This document shows, piece after piece, positions 1-7,872 of a DNA stretch of 62,031 bases. Both the position numbers and the translations under genes were made by a program. The notes beneath the pieces are model-generated. The model made no database searches. It was given only the letters and a program-made list of their open reading frames with translations, and was not told the origin of the DNA. Each line of letters begins with the position of its first letter. Positions within the stretch are counted from its first letter, which is position 1. The DNA is from Gemmatimonadota bacterium. Its GTDB lineage: Bacteria > Gemmatimonadota > Gemmatimonadetes > Longimicrobiales > Gaopeijiaceae. The stretch spans positions 1-62,031 of the forward strand of contig PWWP01000306.1 of NCBI GenBank assembly GCA_003562075.1, in the 5' to 3' direction.

Positions 1-94
1 ACGGTTGCCGTGTCCGGGTTCTACCGGCCACAGCCTCCCGCTCGTCCTTAGCACCTGCACCTTCGATTCCGGTTCCGCTGCCGGATCGAGATCC

Positions 95-901
95 ATGAGC
101 CAGTCACACGAACCTTCCTGTTCTGACGCGGGTGGTCCTGCCGGGGCTGGAGACGATGCCTCGAGGAGCGATCTCCCTTCCCATCCCATAGGGGGGGGTG
201 GCCGACGGTCGCCATCGGGGTGGCTTCGGGCCACCGCCGACGCGGTTCGCTCCGTCATCCTGGCGCTCCTTGTGCTCTTCGTCATGAGGGCCTTCGTCAT
301 CGAAGCCTTCAAGATCCCCACCTCCTCCATGGAGGGCACGCTCATGGCTGGGGACTTTCTTCTGGTGAACAAGGCTGTCTACGGTGCCGAGATCCCTGGA
401 GTAGGGGTCAATCTCCCAGCTCTGGCTGAGCCTGAGCGAGGGGAGGTGGTCGTGTTCAACCCACCCCATGAGCCGTCCAAGCACTATGTGAAACGGCTGG
501 TGGGGATGCCTGGCGACACTCTGAAGATGCAGGAGAAGCAGCTCTACCTGAACGACGAGCCTATTCAGGAGCCCTACGCGCGCCACGCCGACCCCCATGG
601 CGATGCCGTTCATCCCGGAATGGCGTGGCAGTCCCGATTTCTGGCTCAGGGGCCCCGTCCCGGCCAGTATCGGCCGTCACGGGACAACTGGGGGCCGATC
701 ATCATTCCCCCGGATCGGTTCTTCGTCCTGGGAGACAACCGGGACAACAGTGAGGACTCCCGATACTGGGGGCTGGTCTCCCGGGAAGACATCAAAGGAC
801 GGCCCTGGATCGTGTATTACTCCTCCGAGCCAGAGCTGAGTCCCGGGTTGGGTTGGCTTCGGGAGGTCCGGTGGGGGAGGATCGGGGGCCGAATCCGCTG
901 A
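95..901 (+). CDS. lepB: Signal peptidase I
   Basis: Membrane serine protease that removes signal peptides from exported proteins (peptidase family S26). The 268-residue product has a Ser/Gly-rich cytoplasmic N-terminus, one transmembrane helix at about residues 51-68, the SMEGTL box with predicted nucleophile Ser78, the KRLVGMPGD box with general base Lys133, and the GDNRDNSEDSR box at 213-223. All S26A catalytic boxes are intact. The frame stays open to the window edge, but the ATG at 95 gives a normal N-terminus; sequence before it is repetitive and unlike a signal peptidase. No promoter is clear within the 94 upstream bases, so the gene may be cotranscribed with something outside the window. 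Confidence 0.95.
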   Translation: MSQSHEPSCSDAGGPAGAGDDASRSDLPSHPIGGGGRRSPSGWLRATADAVRSVILALLVLFVMRAFVIEAFKIPTSSMEGTLMAGDFLLVNKAVYGAEIPGVGVNLPALAEPERGEVVVFNPPHEPSKHYVKRLVGMPGDTLKMQEKQLYLNDEPIQEPYARHADPHGDAVHPGMAWQSRFLAQGPRPGQYRPSRDNWGPIIIPPDRFFVLGDNRDNSEDSRYWGLVSREDIKGRPWIVYYSSEPELSPGLGWLREVRWGRIGGRIR

Positions 902-934
902 CGGCATGGGGCTGGCGTCAGGCGCTGGACTGTT

Positions 935-976
935 CCTGAAGTTGCGAAGTCAGGAGACCTGAAGTTGCGAAGTCAG
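935..976 (+). repeat. Tandem direct repeat of 19 bp at a 23-bp period
   Basis: The 19-base unit beginning cctgaagttgcg occurs twice without mismatch (935-953 and 958-976). It lies between lepB and the sigma-factor gene, about 110 bases before the sigma-factor start. It could be a protein-binding site or a slippage duplication; nothing in the sequence decides between these. Confidence 0.8.
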
Positions 977-1083
977 TAGAAAAGGCCCATTCATGAGCGA
1001 GTGGTTTCACTCCGTGAGGGTCGGACGTGTCCGGTGCCTCTCCCTCCGGATGGGGAAACCACGCGCTCTCTACCCATGGTGCC

Positions 1084-1938
1084 ATGAGCTACTCGCCTCG
1101 TCGATCGTCCTCCAAGGACGGATCGCTGGATCGGTATCTGAAGGAGATCAGCCATTTCCCGCTGATCGACCGGGCGGAGGAGGCACGTCTGGCTCGGGGC
1201 ATCCGGAGTGGCGACCCGGAGTGTCTGAACAAACTGGTCCGATCCAACCTTCGCTTCGTGGTATCGGTGGCCAAGAGGTACCAGAATCAGGGCGTGCCCC
1301 TCTCCGATCTCATCAACGAAGGCAATGTGGGGTTGATCCGTGCTGCCCACCGTTTCGATGAGACCAAGGGGATCAAGTTCATCTCCTACGCAGTGTGGTG
1401 GATTCGCCAGGCCATCCTCCAGGCCCTGGCCGAGCAGAGCCGCATCGTCCGGGTCCCCCTGAACCGAGCCACGACCCTTCATCGGATCGGACGTCGCTCT
1501 TCGGCTCTCCTCCAGGAGTTGGGGCGTGAACCGACAGTGGATGAGTTGGCGCTGGAGCTGGAGATGACGGCGGAAGAGGTGGCCGACACTCTCTCCATAT
1601 CCCAGTCCCACCTCTCTCTGGACGCGCCTCTCCAGCCCGGTGAGGACAATCGGCTCCTGGACTACCTGCCCGACCAGTTCACACCACTCCCGGAGGAGGG
1701 AGCCTACGAGCAGGCCCTCCGAGAAACAGTGGATGATGCCCTGGCTTCACTGAAGGAACGGGAGGCCAAGGTCCTTCGCCTCTACTTCGGATTGGACGAA
1801 CAGGACCCGATGACCCTGGAGGAGATCGGTGCCGTGCTTGGCATCACCCGTGAGCGGGTGCGGCAGATCAAGGAGAAGGCACTCCAGCGGCTCCGGCACG
1901 CCTCTCGGTCCCGCTTCCTGGGCACCTTCAACTCCTGA
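1084..1938 (+). CDS. RNA polymerase sigma factor, RpoD/SigA family (short form)
   Basis: Sigma-70 family subunit that directs RNA polymerase to promoters. The 284-residue protein has region 1.2 (about residues 12-45), region 2 with the YAVWWIRQAI segment near 102-111 that contacts the -10 element, region 3, and region 4 with a helix-turn-helix ending GITRERVRQIKEK. Region 1.1 and the large non-conserved insert of proteobacterial RpoD are absent. Primary sigma factors of this length are known in the FCB group, so this may be the housekeeping sigma, but a group 2 factor cannot be excluded. The ATG at 1084 starts directly before conserved sequence; an in-frame GTG at 1027 would add 19 unconserved residues. 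Confidence 0.9.
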   Translation: MSYSPRRSSSKDGSLDRYLKEISHFPLIDRAEEARLARGIRSGDPECLNKLVRSNLRFVVSVAKRYQNQGVPLSDLINEGNVGLIRAAHRFDETKGIKFISYAVWWIRQAILQALAEQSRIVRVPLNRATTLHRIGRRSSALLQELGREPTVDELALELEMTAEEVADTLSISQSHLSLDAPLQPGEDNRLLDYLPDQFTPLPEEGAYEQALRETVDDALASLKEREAKVLRLYFGLDEQDPMTLEEIGAVLGITRERVRQIKEKALQRLRHASRSRFLGTFNS

Positions 1939-1960
1939 GATTTTCAGGGCCGGCTGCAGG

Positions 1961-1989
1961 TTGACACCCCCCTCGGTCGCGGGTACCTT
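1961..1989 (+). promoter_or_regulatory. Promoter of the rplM operon
   Basis: A perfect -35 hexamer TTGACA (1961-1966), a 17-base spacer and a -10 hexamer TACCTT (1984-1989) lie 45 bases before the rplM start. Transcription would begin near 1996. The spacing and hexamers make this one of the best promoter matches in the window. Confidence 0.7.
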
Positions 1990-2034
1990 TGAAAGCTCTG
2001 TCTTTAAATGGTCGAGTGCGACCGGAAACGATAC

Positions 2035-2463
2035 ATGAAGACCCTGACACCAAAAGCAAGCGAGATCGACCGCCAGTGGTGGGTCGTGGATGCGGCAGGA
2101 AAGCCGCTGGGCCGGTTGGCCACGGAGATCGCACGGATCCTCCGAGGCAAGCACAAGCCCATCTACACCCCGCACCTGGACACAGGCGACTACGTCGTCG
2201 TCCTCAACGCGTCCCAGATCATCCTGACGGGCAACAAGGCAGACCAGAAGGTCTACTTTCGCCACTCGGGGTACATGGGTGGCGAAAAGCTCATCCCCTT
2301 CAAGACCATGCTGGATCGGCGCCCCGAGTGGGTCATCGAGCGGGCTGTGAAGGGGATGCTCCCGAAGAATGCCCTGGGCCGTGAAATGAGGAAGAAGCTC
2401 AGGGTTTACGCTGACGACTCGCATCCGCATCAGGGGCAAGATCCACAGCCCCTGGAGCTCTGA
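2035..2463 (+). CDS. rplM: 50S ribosomal protein L13
   Basis: Early-assembly 23S rRNA-binding protein of the large subunit. The 142-residue product is full length and shows the family features [19 protein letters not shown] near the N-terminus, the GDYVVVLNA segment, and HSGYMGGEK. The ATG at 2035 matches the usual MKT-type start; an ATG at 2008 would add nine unconserved residues. It is the first gene after the 1961-1989 promoter and pairs with rpsI as in most bacteria. Confidence 0.97.
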   Translation: MKTLTPKASEIDRQWWVVDAAGKPLGRLATEIARILRGKHKPIYTPHLDTGDYVVVLNASQIILTGNKADQKVYFRHSGYMGGEKLIPFKTMLDRRPEWVIERAVKGMLPKNALGREMRKKLRVYADDSHPHQGQDPQPLEL

Positions 2464-2502
2464 GCCGACTTCTCGCGGGCATCCAACGGAGTATAGCACG
2501 GC

Positions 2503-2901
2503 ATGGCGCAGTCCATCGAACAGTATCAGGCCGTCGGACGACGGAAGACCAGTGTGGCACGGGTGACCCTTCGCCCGGGCAAGGGGGAGTGGTCCGTGAA
2601 TGGCCGCTCCCTGAGTGAGTACTTTCCCCGCCTCTTCCATCGGAAGCGGGCTGAGGAAGCTCTCAAGGTGACTGAGTACGACGGCCAGTTCAATGTCTTC
2701 ATCCGGGTGGATGGGGGAGGCATTACCGGTCAGGCCGACGCCATTCGTCTCGGCCTGGCCCGGGCTATCGTCGGAAAGGACGAAGAAACCCGGCCCACCC
2801 TCCGCAAGCACGGCCTCCTGACCCGGGACTCCCGGAAGGTCGAGCGGAAGAAGCCCGGCCGGCCCAAGGCCCGCAAGCGGTTCCAGTTCTCCAAGCGTTA
2901 A
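2503..2901 (+). CDS. rpsI: 30S ribosomal protein S9
   Basis: Small-subunit head protein whose basic C-terminal tail reaches the P-site tRNA. The 132-residue product has the N-terminal AVGRRKTSVARV motif, the VDGGGITGQADAIRLG core, and a C-terminus ending RKRFQFSKR, the conserved basic tail. It starts 39 bases after rplM, the usual rplM-rpsI pair. Confidence 0.97.
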   Translation: MAQSIEQYQAVGRRKTSVARVTLRPGKGEWSVNGRSLSEYFPRLFHRKRAEEALKVTEYDGQFNVFIRVDGGGITGQADAIRLGLARAIVGKDEETRPTLRKHGLLTRDSRKVERKKPGRPKARKRFQFSKR

Positions 2902-2928
2902 TCCTCCACTTTCAGGACTCAGTCCAGT

Positions 2929-3993
2929 ATGGAGCAGCAGCAGAACACAGAGGTTGGCCTCAACGAACTACTGGAGGCCGGGGTTCACTTCGGGCATCAG
3001 ACCCGGCGGTGGAATCCGAAGATGCGCAAGTACATCTTTACTGCGCGTAACGGGATCCACATTATCGACCTCCGGAAGACGGTGGATCGTCTACGGGCCG
3101 CCGAGAGGTTGGCCCGACAGAAGGTGCTGAAGGGAGAGCGCTTGCTCTTCGTCTGCACCAAGCCCCAGCTCCGGGGAATCATCAAGGAGGAGGCCGAGCG
3201 CTGCGGAGCCTTCTACGTCACCGAGCGGTGGCTCGGAGGGATGCTCACCAACTTCCAGACGATCCGGCAGCAGATCCGGCGCCTCAAGGAACTGGAGCGG
3301 GGTCAGGAGGAGAACGCCTTCGAGTTCTATACGAAGAAGGAGCGTCTCCTCCTGGATCGGGAACGGATGAGGCTGGACAAGTACTTCTCCGGCGTGAAGG
3401 ACATGTCGCGCGTTCCAGGCGCCATGTTCGTGGTGGACGCCAAGCGGGAGATCATCGCCGTCCGAGAAGCCAACCGTCTCGGGATTCCGGTGATCGCCAT
3501 CACCGACACCAACGCCGACCCGGACCGCATCGACCACCCGATTCCGGGGAACGATGACGCCATCCGCTCGGTGACCCTCATCACCCGCGCCATCTCCGAC
3601 GCCGTTCTCTCGGCCCGAAAAGAGGTGCCCAAGGAAGAGCGGCGGCAGGTTGCCGATTCCGAGGCCACCACCTACTCCACCGAGACAGGAGAGAAGTCGG
3701 CTGCTGACCAGGATCTGGCTCGCCGGCGGATCCGGCGGCGCCGGAAGCCTCGTCCCGAGGTCATTGCCCAGATCAAGGGTGAGGACAAGGACGGCGAAGA
3801 CCAGGCGGCCAAAGCCGAAGGGGATGAGGCCGATGCCGGCAAGGGCGATGAATCTTCCGCCGAGAACGTGGATGTCTCCACAGCCGAGAAACCCAAGGCT
3901 GAGCCACCGAAGGTAGCGAAGAAGTCGGAGGGCGCCGAAGAGAAGGGCACAGAAGAGACAGCTGAGAAGCCTGAGGAGAAGGTCGACGGCTGA
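2929..3993 (+). CDS. rpsB: 30S ribosomal protein S2 with long charged C-terminal extension
   Basis: Small-subunit protein needed for S1 recruitment and translation initiation. The S2 core covers about residues 1-230 (GVHFGHQTRRWNPKM, YVTERWLGGMLTNF, RIDHPIPGNDDAIRS). It is followed by about 125 residues rich in Glu, Lys, Ala and Asp with no recognisable domain, so the protein is 354 residues against roughly 230-260 in most bacteria. Extensions of this type occur in some phyla; its role is unknown. It starts 27 bases after rpsI and precedes tsf, the usual order. Confidence 0.96.
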   Translation: MEQQQNTEVGLNELLEAGVHFGHQTRRWNPKMRKYIFTARNGIHIIDLRKTVDRLRAAERLARQKVLKGERLLFVCTKPQLRGIIKEEAERCGAFYVTERWLGGMLTNFQTIRQQIRRLKELERGQEENAFEFYTKKERLLLDRERMRLDKYFSGVKDMSRVPGAMFVVDAKREIIAVREANRLGIPVIAITDTNADPDRIDHPIPGNDDAIRSVTLITRAISDAVLSARKEVPKEERRQVADSEATTYSTETGEKSAADQDLARRRIRRRRKPRPEVIAQIKGEDKDGEDQAAKAEGDEADAGKGDESSAENVDVSTAEKPKAEPPKVAKKSEGAEEKGTEETAEKPEEKVDG

Positions 3994-4032
3994 GGTCCAT
4001 GGGGAACCGTGGTCCCACCGAGGCGGTAGCCA

Positions 4033-4074
4033 GTGGGGGATGGGGAGTGGACAGGTCCACTCCCCATCCCCCAC
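4033..4074 (+). terminator. Perfect 19-bp inverted repeat between rpsB and tsf (terminator or attenuator)
   Basis: Arms 4033-4051 and 4056-4074 are perfectly complementary across 19 bp and separated by a 4-base loop (cagg). It starts 39 bases after the rpsB stop. There is no T-run directly after the stem; the nearest (TTTT) is 11 bases on, so it is not a textbook intrinsic terminator. It may partly terminate transcription, protect the rpsB 3' end, or be a processing site setting the S2 to EF-Ts ratio. Confidence 0.7.
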
Positions 4075-4131
4075 GCTTCCGCCTCTTTTCATGAACATAT
4101 GCCAACGACGACGAAAGGGGTGCCGGGCACC

Positions 4132-4734
4132 ATGAGCGTTAGCGCCAAGGACGTAAAGGAACTAAGAGATCGGACCGGGGCCGGGATGCTGGACTGCAAG
4201 AAGGCCCTGGAGGAGACGGGCGGGGATCTTGAGGCGGCCGTGGACTACCTCCGGAGCAAAGGGGCAGCCAAGGCGGCGAAACGGGCGGAGAAGGCAGCCA
4301 ACGAAGGAACCGTGGGCCACTACATTCATCATGGTGGCCGGATCGGGGTCCTGGTGGAGCTGAACTGCGAGACGGACTTCGTGGCCAACACCGACGATTT
4401 CCAGGATCTGGCCCGGGATCTGGCCATGCACATCGCGGCTTCCGATCCCCTGGCCGTGGGTGAAGACGACCTTCCTGCCGAGGTGCTGGAGCGGGAGCGC
4501 CAGGTGTACCTGGAGCAGGTTCGGGAAGAGGGAAAGCCGGAGCACATCCAGGAAAAGATTGTAGAAGGGAAGATGCGGAAGTTTCTTGAGGAGAACACGC
4601 TCTTGAAGCAGCCCTTCGTGAAGGACCCGGATGTCACGGTGGAGGAGCTGGTGACTCGGACCTCAGCCAAGACCGGAGAGAAAATCGAAGTGGCTCGCTT
4701 TGCCCGCTTCGCGGTGGGCGAGGGCCAGGACTGA
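4132..4734 (+). CDS. tsf: Translation elongation factor Ts
   Basis: Guanine-nucleotide exchange factor that regenerates EF-Tu-GTP. The 200-residue product has the N-terminal UBA-like domain (VKELRDRTGAGMLDCKKALE, about residues 5-45) and the conserved NCETDFVAN core contact near 78-86. It is a short form of the family, close to the 196-220 residue versions of some phyla rather than the 283 of E. coli, and ends soon after the first core repeat. The ATG at 4132 follows an AAAGGGG ribosome-binding site and starts right at the conserved MSVSAKDVKELR region. Confidence 0.96.
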   Translation: MSVSAKDVKELRDRTGAGMLDCKKALEETGGDLEAAVDYLRSKGAAKAAKRAEKAANEGTVGHYIHHGGRIGVLVELNCETDFVANTDDFQDLARDLAMHIAASDPLAVGEDDLPAEVLERERQVYLEQVREEGKPEHIQEKIVEGKMRKFLEENTLLKQPFVKDPDVTVEELVTRTSAKTGEKIEVARFARFAVGEGQD

Positions 4735-4740
4735 CCCGGG

Positions 4741-5487
4741 GTGGCGGTGGAGAACGAGACCAGGGCGGAACCGACTGAAGGTCTGAAGTACGGCAGAGTC
4801 CTTCTGAAGATCTCCGGCGAGGCATTGGCCGGCGAGAAGGGGTTCGGGATCGATCCGCCTGTGGTGGACCGGTTGACCGACGAGATCCGGGGCGTGCACC
4901 AGATGGGTGTGGCCCTGGGTCTTGTTGTAGGTGGCGGCAACATTGTCCGGGGAACCATCGCCTCTCAACGGGGAATGGACCGGGTCAATGCCGACTACAT
5001 GGGAATGTTGGCCACGATCATCAATGCCATGGCTCTCCAGGATATGCTGGAGCGAAAGGGGGTGGAGACCCGGGTCATGACGGCCATACGCATGGAGGAG
5101 CTGGCTGAGCCCTATATCCGCCGCCGTGCGCTGAGGCACCTGGAGAAGGGGCGAGTGGTCCTCTTTGCAGGGGGCACTGGAAATCCCTATTTCTCCACAG
5201 ATACGGCGGCCGTCCTCCGGGCTATCGAGATGGAATCGGATGTGATCATCAAGGCCACCAAGGTTCCCGGCATCTACACAGCCGACCCGGAAACCAATCC
5301 CGATGCCACCTTCATTCCCTCCATCTCCTTCCACGAAGTGGTGAGGCGGGAACTGGGCGTGATGGACGCACCGGCCGTGTCACTATGCAAGGACAATGGG
5401 CTTCCCATCATCGTGCTGAATCTGTCCCAGTCTGGGGCGGTAGCGGCAGCGATCCGGGGCGAAGAGGTGGGAACCCTGGTGTCCTGA
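4741..5487 (+). CDS. pyrH: UMP kinase (uridylate kinase)
   Basis: Phosphorylates UMP to UDP in pyrimidine nucleotide synthesis; amino-acid kinase family, usually hexameric. The 248-residue protein has the N-terminal phosphate-binding LLKISGEALAG, GLVVGGGNIVRG, RRALRHLEKGRVVLFAGGTG and the C-terminal GLPIIVLNLSQSGAV segments. The start is a GTG six bases after the tsf stop; no closer in-frame ATG exists before the conserved region. The tsf-pyrH-frr order is typical. Confidence 0.96.
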   Translation: MAVENETRAEPTEGLKYGRVLLKISGEALAGEKGFGIDPPVVDRLTDEIRGVHQMGVALGLVVGGGNIVRGTIASQRGMDRVNADYMGMLATIINAMALQDMLERKGVETRVMTAIRMEELAEPYIRRRALRHLEKGRVVLFAGGTGNPYFSTDTAAVLRAIEMESDVIIKATKVPGIYTADPETNPDATFIPSISFHEVVRRELGVMDAPAVSLCKDNGLPIIVLNLSQSGAVAAAIRGEEVGTLVS

Positions 5488-5598
5488 TCCAGGCGTCCAG
5501 GGGAGATTGATTCAGTGGGCCACCGGAACGCCCGGCGTGGTTCCTGAACTCGAACATGCGGGAACGGAGAATCGTCCCGCTGCAACCAGGGATAACTC

Positions 5599-6150
5599 AT
5601 GTCGACGATCCAAGACGTAACGAAGCGGATGGAAGAGACGATGGAGGCGGTCCGTCGTGAGTTCTCCACCGTCCGGACCGGGAAGGCCACACCGGCTCTC
5701 CTGGATACGGTCCGGGTGGACGCCTATGGCTCCAGCATGCCCCTGAATCAGGTGGCCACCGTGTCCACCCCGGAGCCTTCCCTTCTCATGGTTCAGCCCT
5801 TCGACAAGTCGCTTCTCGTTGACGTGGAGAAGGGGATCATGCAGGCGGACCTGGGTCTGAATCCCGCCAACGACGGAAATGTCATCCGGGTCCCTGTGCC
5901 GGCGCTGAACGAGGAGCGACGGAAGGAGATGGTCCGTCTCCTGAGCAAGATGGCCGAGGAGGGAAGGGTCTCTATCCGGCACGCTCGCCGGGAGGCAAAT
6001 GAAGAGATCAAGGAGCTGATGAAGGACGGCGACCTCTCCGACGACGAGGGCCGGCGGCAGCTCGATGAGGTTCAGAAGCTGACGGACCGCTACATTCAGA
6101 AGATCGACGATCTCATGGAGGCGAAAGAAAAGGAGGTCATGACGGTCTGA
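5599..6150 (+). CDS. frr: Ribosome recycling factor
   Basis: Splits post-termination ribosomes together with EF-G. The 183-residue product is full length and has the family signatures VRREFSTVRTGKATPALLD near residues 18-36, NDGNVIRVPVPALNEERR, and the two-helix KMAEEGRVSIRHARREANE segment. A weak AGGGA ribosome-binding site precedes the ATG. It lies 111 bases after pyrH in the same direction. Confidence 0.97.
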   Translation: MSTIQDVTKRMEETMEAVRREFSTVRTGKATPALLDTVRVDAYGSSMPLNQVATVSTPEPSLLMVQPFDKSLLVDVEKGIMQADLGLNPANDGNVIRVPVPALNEERRKEMVRLLSKMAEEGRVSIRHARREANEEIKELMKDGDLSDDEGRRQLDEVQKLTDRYIQKIDDLMEAKEKEVMTV

Positions 6151-6234
6151 CCCTGCGCCCTTCCTTTCGGGTCCGGAACCCCTGACTCCGGACTCGTTCT
6201 GACACTCCTCCTCGTTTCCGGCCAGCTTTCCGGT

Positions 6235-6978
6235 ATGACCACCCAACGGAACGGTTCTCTCCCCCTGGATGGCCCGATCCCCCACCATGTAGCCATCATC
6301 ATGGACGGGAACGGGCGGTGGGCCTGCGATCGGGATCTTCCGAGGCACGAAGGACATCGGGAAGGGATGAAGGCGGTTCGCCACGCCATCGAGGCGGCCA
6401 TGGAGATTGGGGTGGAGTACCTGACCCTCTTCGCCTTCTCCACCGAGAACTGGAACCGGCCTGAGGAAGAGATTCTGGCCCTTATGGGACTCCTGAAGCT
6501 CTACGCGGAAAGTGAGCGAGACGAGTTGAAGGAGAAGGAGATCGAAGTTCGGATCCTGGGGGATCTGGCCCCCATGGATCCCGACACCCGGGAAGCGGTG
6601 GAAGAGATCCAGGAGGCGACTCGGGGGGGGACGGCAATGCGCCTGAATCTCATGGTCTCCTATTCGGGTCGGGAAGAACTCCTGGGGGCCGTCCGGACGC
6701 TTGCTCATCGGGTCCGCCGGGGTGAACTGGATCCTGAGCAGATCGATGGAACGATGTTGGAGGGAGCCCTCCACACCCGGGGCCTACCGGACCCGGATCT
6801 CCTCATCCGAACATCCGGTGAGTTCCGGATTTCCAATTTCATGCTTTGGCAGCTGGCCTATACGGAGATCCACATCTCCCCTGTCCTCTGGCCCGACTTC
6901 ACCCGCAGCGAGTTTTTCGATGCGGTGCGGGACTATCAGAGACGGGAACGAAGGTTTGGCCGGGTCACGGCAGGCTGA
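6235..6978 (+). CDS. uppS: Isoprenyl transferase (undecaprenyl diphosphate synthase)
   Basis: Cis-prenyltransferase that adds isopentenyl units to farnesyl diphosphate to make the C55 lipid carrier of cell-wall synthesis. The 247-residue protein has the diagnostic VAIIMDGNGRWA motif with the catalytic Asp near residue 24, TLFAFSTENWNRP in the middle, and DLLIRTSGEFRISNF toward the C-terminus. It is followed after 14 bases by cdsA, then dxr: an envelope-lipid block joined to the translation operon. Confidence 0.96.
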   Translation: MTTQRNGSLPLDGPIPHHVAIIMDGNGRWACDRDLPRHEGHREGMKAVRHAIEAAMEIGVEYLTLFAFSTENWNRPEEEILALMGLLKLYAESERDELKEKEIEVRILGDLAPMDPDTREAVEEIQEATRGGTAMRLNLMVSYSGREELLGAVRTLAHRVRRGELDPEQIDGTMLEGALHTRGLPDPDLLIRTSGEFRISNFMLWQLAYTEIHISPVLWPDFTRSEFFDAVRDYQRRERRFGRVTAG

Positions 6979-6992
6979 GGGGAAGTCAGACG

Positions 6993-7859
6993 GTGGCGAA
7001 GGGAGATCTGGGACGTCGCGTGGCGGTCGCCGGGGTGGGCATTCCCCTGGGCGTGGCCATCCTCTTTGTCGGTGGATGGGTTCTCACCGGGACGCTCATT
7101 GTCTTGGCGGTCATCGGCACCCTGGAAGTCTACGGGCTGGCCCTGGAACGGGGATGGCGACCCTTTCGTGTCCTGGGCGTGATCGTGGCCGTCCTTCTCA
7201 TGGTTCTGGCCACCTACCTGGGGAGCTTCCAGAGCTGGGCGCCCTGGGCCCTGGGACTCCTGATGGTCCTGGCTCTCGGGGGCCTGGCCGGGGCCGTCTT
7301 CCGAAGAGGGCCGGGTGGCGATCCCCTCCTGGCCGTCGGAACCACCCTTCTGGGGGTTGCCTACGCCGCCCTTCCCCTGGCCTTTGCCGTATTCCTCCGG
7401 GATCTCCCTGGCATGGGCCAGGATGGGCCCGGGTGGGCCGGCGCCTACCTGGTCATGTTTCCCCTGGTGGTGACGTGGCTGGGCGACACCTGCGCCTATT
7501 TTACCGGGAAGCACCTGGGGAAGCGGAAGCTCCTCCCCTCGGTGAGCCCCAAGAAGACGGTGGCCGGGGGCGTCGGAGGACTTGTCGGCGCGACGATGGG
7601 TGCTGTGGCCTTCGCAGCCCTCTTCCTGGGCGGGAGCGCTCCTGCGACCCTCCCTCTCCTGGGAGCAGCCCTCCTGGGATTGATCATCGGAGCTGTCGCC
7701 CAGGTCGGGGACCTGGCGGAGTCGGTTCTCAAGCGGGAGGCAGGAGTGAAGGATTCAGGGAACATCCTCCCGGGACATGGAGGGGTTCTGGATCGCTTCG
7801 ATGCCATCTACTTCACCCTCCCCCTCACCTACGCAGCCCTCCCGTTCCTCCTCCAATGA
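6993..7859 (+). CDS. cdsA: Phosphatidate cytidylyltransferase (CDP-diglyceride synthase)
   Basis: Integral membrane enzyme that makes CDP-diacylglycerol from phosphatidate and CTP, the branch point for phospholipids. The 288-residue product has about eight hydrophobic segments. Its C-terminal part shows the family signature GDLAESVLKREAGVKDSG followed by PGHGGVLDRFD. The GTG at 6993 has a GAGGGGAAG ribosome-binding site overlapping the end of uppS; frame upstream of it lies inside uppS and is not hydrophobic. Confidence 0.94.
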   Translation: MAKGDLGRRVAVAGVGIPLGVAILFVGGWVLTGTLIVLAVIGTLEVYGLALERGWRPFRVLGVIVAVLLMVLATYLGSFQSWAPWALGLLMVLALGGLAGAVFRRGPGGDPLLAVGTTLLGVAYAALPLAFAVFLRDLPGMGQDGPGWAGAYLVMFPLVVTWLGDTCAYFTGKHLGKRKLLPSVSPKKTVAGGVGGLVGATMGAVAFAALFLGGSAPATLPLLGAALLGLIIGAVAQVGDLAESVLKREAGVKDSGNILPGHGGVLDRFDAIYFTLPLTYAALPFLLQ

Positions 7860-7872
7860 TGGGGTGTCTCTG

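Noticed and set aside
1747-2811. 354-codon minus-strand frame across the sigma-factor end, rplM and rpsI
   Set aside because: Overlaps three real plus-strand genes and a clear promoter; no family features.
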